Assembly: GCA_029558215.1 (NCBI GenBank)
Contig: JAKQFZ010000964.1
Coordinates: 1-19,719 of the forward strand
Origin: Candidatus Omnitrophota bacterium
GTDB lineage: Bacteria > Hinthialibacterota > Hinthialibacteria > JAKQFZ01
Reading direction: 5' to 3'
Length of the DNA: 19,719 bases
In this document: positions 16,001 to 19,719 of the stretch, piece after piece
How positions within the stretch are numbered: position 1 is the stretch's first letter
Layout: each line of letters begins with the position of its first letter
The notes under the pieces: generated by a model
Told to the model about the DNA's origin: nothing
Database searches by the model: none
The model's input: only the letters and a program-made list of their open reading frames with translations
Translations under genes and position numbers: made by a program

Positions 16001-16084
16001 GGTACAATACAACGGTTTGAACACAAAAGAGTTGGCTCACTGATCGCGGAAGTGGTGAGGAACTTGGGAGAGTTTGAACTATGA
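13013..16084 (+). CDS. dnaE: DNA polymerase III alpha subunit, short DnaE family (DnaE2-like size)
   Basis: A 1023-residue C-family DNA polymerase, shorter than replicative DnaE (about 1160) and near the DnaE2/ImuC size. Order: PHP domain (about 1-220) with HIHSCYSF (His5, His7), but LTDRDG where the usual motif is TDH, so one metal ligand is Arg39. Polymerase core: ARGSAADSLV (335-344), ADIDLDI with catalytic Asp378 and Asp380, and KMDLLGQ with Asp513. Then YSFNKAHSSSYAVLAYQ (704-720), a helix-hairpin-helix (about 820-835), GFPLSGHPLD (906-915) and a C-terminal OB fold (about 940-1015). All three polymerase aspartates are kept, so it should be active. ATG 13013 gives the normal PHP start, though no good ribosome site is visible. 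No imuA, imuB or lexA lies near it, so a mutagenesis-cassette role is not supported by context. menA overlaps its stop. Confidence 0.92.
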   Translation: MVPLHIHSCYSFLESSSTLEELLSLCQRHHYPALGLTDRDGLYGSVQFYKLALDHGILPILGSEVSLEDESHLTLLVQDRQGYANLCRLLSQRVQFPKGLPRESLTRHCAGIIVLSGCQHGRIPQLLLQGKQEQARRLAVWYAEVFPERFWIEVQSHGLPHEHKLNRELLRLSKPLGIPCVATVNSHYTEPGDRILYESLSSIKTMTSVKQPHPEKHLKGDFHLPSPDEMKRRFHELPECLSNTERIAESCHLELPLGKPQFPDFQTGNDLTPSEYLRYLCLKGARKRYGEVLGAVAERLEHEIRTVDELGYTTYFLIVWDITREARRRDIWAVARGSAADSLVCYVLGISHVCPIKHGLYFERFLNRERVTKSGLADIDLDIQWDRRDEIVQYVYGRYGAEHTAIVGSFTTFQARSALADVGKVLGLSEQEVRRLARQRKAVPKSEEPYRTIFDVATRIEGMPRHLGMHPCGLVISHDRLDEIAPLETSAKGCVITQYDMDSVEALGLVKMDLLGQAGLTVIAKTVDAVERNHGTKIDIYAIPKRDPQTWKMISQGETRGCFQIESPAMCNLLRRLRCRDFECLIASLSLIRPGASNQNKVEHYARRHSGLDPSQYIHPSVQAAMKDTYGLMVYEEHILMVAHLFAGMDLGRADLLRRALVKQSDREKAAGFEVEFRELAIRKGRNQEEIDQVWKFLLDFCGYSFNKAHSSSYAVLAYQAAYLKSHFPAEFMASVLSSGKGFYSRLTYVLESLHLGIAVDGPNVNSSQEDYFARNGRICVPLSQIKDLTQKTIRRTLKARRPFSDLADFLLKVEPSPSELDSLIRSGACDTFGENRPALLWMARTSGIAGTPSLKGESADEGNLLTCIENRQYHSPERPKYSAVSCPIPDYTLAKKIRDEMDLLGFPLSGHPLDAIDPSGVQSDCQTSRDLEKAKTAVSLCGIIVAERSHKTQGGSWMKFATLSDRTGMIEVVLFPEVSRKYAPLIGLGKIVLISGTIQRFEHKRVGSLIAEVVRNLGEFEL

Positions 16085-16992
16085 CTGGTGAAGGTAAACG
16101 CCCCAACGCTTTGAGGATCTGGGTCCGTGCTTTCCGACCTTTCGCATATCCTGCTTCACTGCTTCCCATCCTGGTCGGGACATTTGCTGTTACCCCCTTT
16201 CCTGCTGTTCGATGGGGACTTCTGACAATGGTGCTCCTGGCGGTCTTTCTGATGCACTCAGGGGGAAATCTGCTCAACGAGTATTTCGATTACAAGTCGG
16301 GTGTTGATCTCAAGGTACATCCCGAGGCGGGTCGGTTCTGGGGCGCACTGCCGAGTGGCTTCCTCAGGCCTGTTCAGGTACTCATCGCCGCTTTTGTCTG
16401 TTTGACCCTCTCGGGAATTCTCGGGCTCATCATCGTTATGACAACGGGTATCTGGAGTCTGTTGCTCGGGATCATTGGTGCTGTCGGACTCTATGCCTAC
16501 ACCGGACCACCCTTTCAACTCAAATATCGGGGCTTGGGTGATTTCGTCATTTTTCTGCTCTATGGCCCATGCATCATTGTTGGATCGGCCTATGTCCAGA
16601 GCGGAATAATCCAACTGAAGGCTCTGGTTCTTTCGATACCTGTCGGAATGCTTGTTGTGGCCATTCTCGTTGCCAACAACATCCGCGACTATCACGGAGA
16701 CTTGGATGCCGGAGTCAGAACTTCCATTGGAATCCTGGGTTTGCGTTGGGGCAAAAGACTCTATGCAACAATGGTCTTGGGATCCCCGATACTCCTACTC
16801 ATGTTTGTGCTGATCCGCTTGCTCCCACTCCTCTCTCTCCTCGCTCTTCTCTCTGCTCCGATTTCTCTTTCTCTTTCCAATGGCGTCTTTGCGGAACAGA
16901 AGCAACTGAGCAATCTTGACTCACGAACAGCACAGTACATGACTCTGTTTTCAGTGCTCTTGATCATTGGACTGGCAATCGCGCATTGTTGA
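16081..16992 (+). CDS. menA: MenA-like 1,4-dihydroxy-2-naphthoate prenyltransferase
   Basis: A 303-residue UbiA-superfamily membrane prenyltransferase with about eight or nine helices. The first Asp-rich site is NLLNEYFDYKSGVD (63-76; Asn66, Asp70, Asp76). The second is NNIRDYHGD (199-207; Asp203, Asp207), followed by AGVRTSIGILG. The NNxRD motif with a following GxRT is typical of MenA, which joins a polyprenyl chain to DHNA in menaquinone synthesis; other UbiA members (UbiA, chlorophyll or heme O types) fit less well. ATG overlaps the dnaE stop as ATGA, and GGGAGAG lies 8 nt upstream, so translation is coupled. No other men or mqn gene is in the window. Its product would be the natural electron carrier for the redox operon at 4332-9710. 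Confidence 0.88.
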   Translation: MTGEGKRPNALRIWVRAFRPFAYPASLLPILVGTFAVTPFPAVRWGLLTMVLLAVFLMHSGGNLLNEYFDYKSGVDLKVHPEAGRFWGALPSGFLRPVQVLIAAFVCLTLSGILGLIIVMTTGIWSLLLGIIGAVGLYAYTGPPFQLKYRGLGDFVIFLLYGPCIIVGSAYVQSGIIQLKALVLSIPVGMLVVAILVANNIRDYHGDLDAGVRTSIGILGLRWGKRLYATMVLGSPILLLMFVLIRLLPLLSLLALLSAPISLSLSNGVFAEQKQLSNLDSRTAQYMTLFSVLLIIGLAIAHC

Positions 16993-17029
16993 AGTCCGCA
17001 CCGTGAATCTCGATGAGCGAAAAGATCTC

Positions 17030-17057
17030 TTGTCTCATTTGGGATAATCTGTATTCT
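17030..17057 (+). promoter_or_regulatory. Candidate sigma-70-type promoter for the secreted hydrolase-like gene
   Basis: TTGTCT (17030-17035) and TATTCT (17052-17057) are 16 bases apart, four of six matches in each box, about 45 nt before ATG 17102. It lies in the 109-base gap after menA, where I see no terminator hairpin. The match is weak and could be chance. Confidence 0.25.
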
Positions 17058-17101
17058 GCTTGACTGTTTGGCGATGTCTGATGGGAAGGAAGGAGAGCGC
17101 A

Positions 17102-18721
17102 ATGCGCCAGTTGCTTTATGTTGTGCTTTGCACCTTCTCCATAATGTCTTGCTTGTCGTATCCAGTGCAGAGAGGAGAAGCTATGGAACAGTTCAAAGGT
17201 GTCTTTCTTGAGGGCGAAGGGGATCAGGGATGGTTGCAGATTCTCGAAGAATGCTGGCTTGTTTTGGATGGCAGTGGCTCCTTGGCATCCCTGATGAACG
17301 ACTGCTACCTTCCCGGTCAGGATCGTTTCGACGAAGGTCCCTCTTGGCGCTATGGATTCTGGACACAGAATTCCTATGGCATGGTCGCCTGGATTCCTGT
17401 TATGCCGGACAAACACCTTCGGATTCTGAAACGCTCGCTCGATCTCCTCTTTTCAGGGCAGGGAGATGGAAAGACACCGGACTTCCACGGTTTTGTTGCT
17501 CCCGTGGGCGCTATGCCTGACGCCGTTTCGCTGGACGATGACAACAACTACTTCTTCCACCTTAGACAGGGCGATTGCGACTTCGGACAACACGACTGCA
17601 TGATCGAATCCGCGGCAGCGGATCTGCTTTTCTTGTCGGAATACTATCTGACCACGCGCGACATTACCGCACTGTGCGTATCACTCAGGAAGATGGAGAA
17701 TATCGTCTCCTTGCTGGAATCCCGACGCGACGAGTCCAATATGTTCCGTGTCGGTGCTGGAGCGAACCTGCTCGCTCCTTCCTATGCCGGCTCCAGACTG
17801 GACGATGGGTCCTTCAGTTGGGGCTATCATTCCGGCGTTCAGGTTACTTACTGCGCGGCGCTCCGCCGAATGATTGAAGTCCAGAAGCTCTTGAATCGCG
17901 AAGACAAGGTGTCAGAGTACACAGCATATCTGAACTCGGCGCTTGAGGCTTTGCCCAAGTTTCTCACCCAAGAGGGCTATCTCGTCAATTACATTGACCA
18001 GGCAGGCATCCACCACGGCGTCTACGGCGCAGAGCAGTTCGGCTATATGCAGACAACCTGCAATCACGATGCCATAGCCTTCGGCGTGTTTGACCTGGAG
18101 ACATCCCGGAAGTGTTACAGGCAGCTCGCATCCGTCACCGGTCTGTGGGTGGACGGTCTGATTCGAAACAACTACCCCGCACTCGATGACACCTATCATC
18201 ACTGGGGTGAAACGGAAACGGACGAGTATCTCTGGCGATATGGAGTCTGGGTCAATGGTGGTATCTGGGGAACCAACGTTGCCAGAATGCTTCTTGCGCA
18301 ATTCCGCCTGGATGAGTTTGCCGATGCGCGAAAGTGTCTGGAGAGTTTCCTCGCCGAATTTCGCCAAGGTATTGCCCCTGCGATCTGGAAGGGCTCTGAA
18401 TTTCCGAGTCCGGGCAGACCCAACGAACTGGACTCCTATGCGGTCATGGGCGCTGCTCTTCGGGGTCTCTGGGACTGCCGATACGATGCCACGTCGTTGA
18501 CTATCGAGCCTCATGTTCCAACCGAAATCCGACACTTGAAGCAGAAACAGCCCCTTCGTTTCGGCCTTGCTCAAATCTTTGTCGAACTCTTCAATGAGGG
18601 CACAAAGACTGTCTCAGTGACGCTCAACGGAGTGGATCTGGAGCCGAAATCCCAGATCGTTCTGCCCTTTGATAGTCTGAAAAAGGGACAGAATCAGCTG
18701 GTCATCAGGATGGGCAAGTAG
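17102..18721 (+). CDS. Secreted (alpha/alpha)6-barrel glycoside-hydrolase-like protein
   Basis: A 539-residue exported protein I cannot assign to a named family. The N-terminus is MRQLLYVVLCTFSIMSC: a hydrophobic signal with Cys17 as a possible lipidation site, or cleavage after GEA (25-27). The body has repeated helix pairs and aromatic, acidic motifs such as SWRYGFWTQNSYGMVAW (81-97), HDCMIESAAADLLFLSEYY (164-182), GYMQTTCNHDAIAFGVF (314-330), HHWGETETDEYLWRYGVW (366-383) and GGIWGTNVARMLLAQFR (386-402). This is the pattern of six-hairpin glycosidases. The last 80 residues, LTIEPHVP through VSVTLNGVDL, look like the C-terminal beta-sandwich of such enzymes. ATG 17102 is chosen over the open start at 17060 for the AAGGAG site and signal peptide. 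The sulfatase converging on it supports a glycan-degradation role; the substrate is unknown. Confidence 0.75.
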   Translation: MRQLLYVVLCTFSIMSCLSYPVQRGEAMEQFKGVFLEGEGDQGWLQILEECWLVLDGSGSLASLMNDCYLPGQDRFDEGPSWRYGFWTQNSYGMVAWIPVMPDKHLRILKRSLDLLFSGQGDGKTPDFHGFVAPVGAMPDAVSLDDDNNYFFHLRQGDCDFGQHDCMIESAAADLLFLSEYYLTTRDITALCVSLRKMENIVSLLESRRDESNMFRVGAGANLLAPSYAGSRLDDGSFSWGYHSGVQVTYCAALRRMIEVQKLLNREDKVSEYTAYLNSALEALPKFLTQEGYLVNYIDQAGIHHGVYGAEQFGYMQTTCNHDAIAFGVFDLETSRKCYRQLASVTGLWVDGLIRNNYPALDDTYHHWGETETDEYLWRYGVWVNGGIWGTNVARMLLAQFRLDEFADARKCLESFLAEFRQGIAPAIWKGSEFPSPGRPNELDSYAVMGAALRGLWDCRYDATSLTIEPHVPTEIRHLKQKQPLRFGLAQIFVELFNEGTKTVSVTLNGVDLEPKSQIVLPFDSLKKGQNQLVIRMGK

Positions 18722-18749
18722 TCCCTGACAGCAGAACTGGCCAGCAGGC

Positions 18750-19719
18750 TCAAAGCCCCAGTCTTTGATACAGTTCTTGAGGCGCTTCTGCATCTCGAAG
18801 ACAGCGCTTCAGAAGCTCGATCATGCGCTTTTCGGCATCGCTATCCTGAATGGGATCATTTTGTCCTGGATCCTGCTCCAGATCGAAGAGCATGGTCGGG
18901 TAGCACGTCAGTGCATCTCGCGATTTCATGTTCTTCGGCACAGCGGATACCTTGAGTGTGCGGCACCCTTTTGTGAAAGAAAATGGATCAGCAAGTTCAA
19001 GCGACTGAAGTTCATCCACACTGAACATCCTCGCCATGTGTGTTGGCATAAGGGTATAGTCGAACAAAGGCTGATTGTCCGAACGAACCGGACCACGCAT
19101 GTACACATAGCGCCCATCAGTCACATTCACATGGCCACCGTGAATCCCGAAAATCCCCGCCTCTCGAACCGGAGTGTCATGGGCGATAGTCTCCCGAAGA
19201 GGCGTCCCAAGCATGTTCTCCGTCGGAGAGATGCCAAAGAACTCCATCACTGTCGGTGCAAGATCGATCGTCTGAACCAGACTATTCCGACGCACACCGG
19301 CACAACGTGAACGGGGATCCCAGATAAACAGGGGTGTATGGGCGATTTCATTGTAGAAAGGCTGCCAACACTTTGCCCAGCATTCATGCTCGCCAAGCAT
19401 GAACCCATGGTCGGTATTCACGATGAGCATGGTATCCTGCCAAAGATTCAGTTCATCCATCAAATCCAGAACCCTGCCAAGGTATTCGTCGCACATACTT
19501 AGAAGGGCAGCATATTCGTAACGGCAGTGCTGCACTTCGTCGAGGGTCTCCTGTACGCGCCGATACGGTGGCCAGTCAAAATGTCGTCCCCCATACTCGT
19601 GCTTGTACAATGCCTTGTACTTTTCCTGGGTGAAGAATGGCTCATGGGGATCGAAAGTTTCGATATGAAGAAACCAGCGATCCTCATTGTGATTCCGTCG
19701 GATGAAGTCGAGCCCTGAC
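18750..19719 (-). CDS. Sulfatase, C-terminal part (N-terminus outside window)
   Basis: The 323 visible residues are the C-terminal two thirds of a type I sulfatase, which removes sulfate esters from sugars or other organics. Seen: FLHIETFDPHEPF (16-28), IVNTDHGFMLGEHECWAK (99-116), the conserved block whose Asp, His and Lys bind metal and sulfate, then FYNEIAHTPLFIWDP (121-135), QTIDLAPTVMEFFGI and VTDGRYVYMRG. The N-terminal CxPSR site, where Cys becomes formylglycine, lies beyond the window edge, so activity cannot be judged. The frame runs to the edge with no start that would make a complete enzyme. It ends 28 nt from the convergent hydrolase-like gene, and no clear terminator is visible between them. 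Confidence 0.93.
   Translation of the reverse strand, partial: SGLDFIRRNHNEDRWFLHIETFDPHEPFFTQEKYKALYKHEYGGRHFDWPPYRRVQETLDEVQHCRYEYAALLSMCDEYLGRVLDLMDELNLWQDTMLIVNTDHGFMLGEHECWAKCWQPFYNEIAHTPLFIWDPRSRCAGVRRNSLVQTIDLAPTVMEFFGISPTENMLGTPLRETIAHDTPVREAGIFGIHGGHVNVTDGRYVYMRGPVRSDNQPLFDYTLMPTHMARMFSVDELQSLELADPFSFTKGCRTLKVSAVPKNMKSRDALTCYPTMLFDLEQDPGQNDPIQDSDAEKRMIELLKRCLRDAEAPQELYQRLGL

Noticed and set aside
18722..18749. Bidirectional terminator between the hydrolase-like gene and the sulfatase
   Set aside because: The 28-base gap has no stem longer than a few bases and no T-run.

Overview
The window is a gene-dense stretch of bacterial chromosome of moderate GC content. It holds fourteen supported protein genes, two of them cut by the window edges. 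I see no tRNA, rRNA, CRISPR array, insertion sequence or long repeat, and no gene-free stretch over 300 bases. Lipoprotein signals, a glycine-zipper lipoprotein, a MenA-type prenyltransferase, a sulfatase and unusual glycosidases suggest a Gram-negative-type, menaquinone-using bacterium that degrades polysaccharides. It may belong to a poorly cultivated phylum of the Planctomycetes/Poribacteria/Hydrogenedentes/Sumerlaeota kind. That taxonomic guess is inference from gene style only.

Left part, minus strand (1-2960): hisH, hisA and a small glycine-zipper lipoprotein form a compact operon that ends in a rho-independent hairpin at 1086-1129. Downstream of it is the 5' part of a GHL6-type TIM-barrel glycosidase that leaves the window. 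Divergent from hisH is a plus-strand xylose-isomerase-like enzyme (3208-4335). Its stop codon overlaps the stop codon of the converging redox operon.

Centre, minus strand (4332-10916): four tightly packed genes read leftwards: a GT4 glycosyltransferase, a NosR/NapH-like membrane polyferredoxin, a membrane-anchored PQQ-type beta-propeller, and a 799-residue fusion of NuoE, a second [2Fe-2S] domain, NuoF and a 2x[4Fe-4S] ferredoxin. The last three overlap at their junctions (11 nt, then TGATG). They look like one membrane-bound NAD(H)-linked electron-transfer complex, with no hydrogenase or formate dehydrogenase catalytic subunit beside it. This is the most interesting system in the window.

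Right part, plus strand (11005-16992): a SAM methyltransferase and a second GT4 glycosyltransferase form a pair. Next come a short DnaE-family DNA polymerase (1023 aa) and an overlapping menA. MenA makes the quinone that the redox complex could use. The window closes with a secreted, probably (alpha/alpha)6-barrel hydrolase-like protein (17102-18721), converging on the C-terminal part of a sulfatase (18750 to the window end). Together with the GHL6 enzyme at the other end, this suggests extracellular breakdown of sulfated or otherwise modified glycans.
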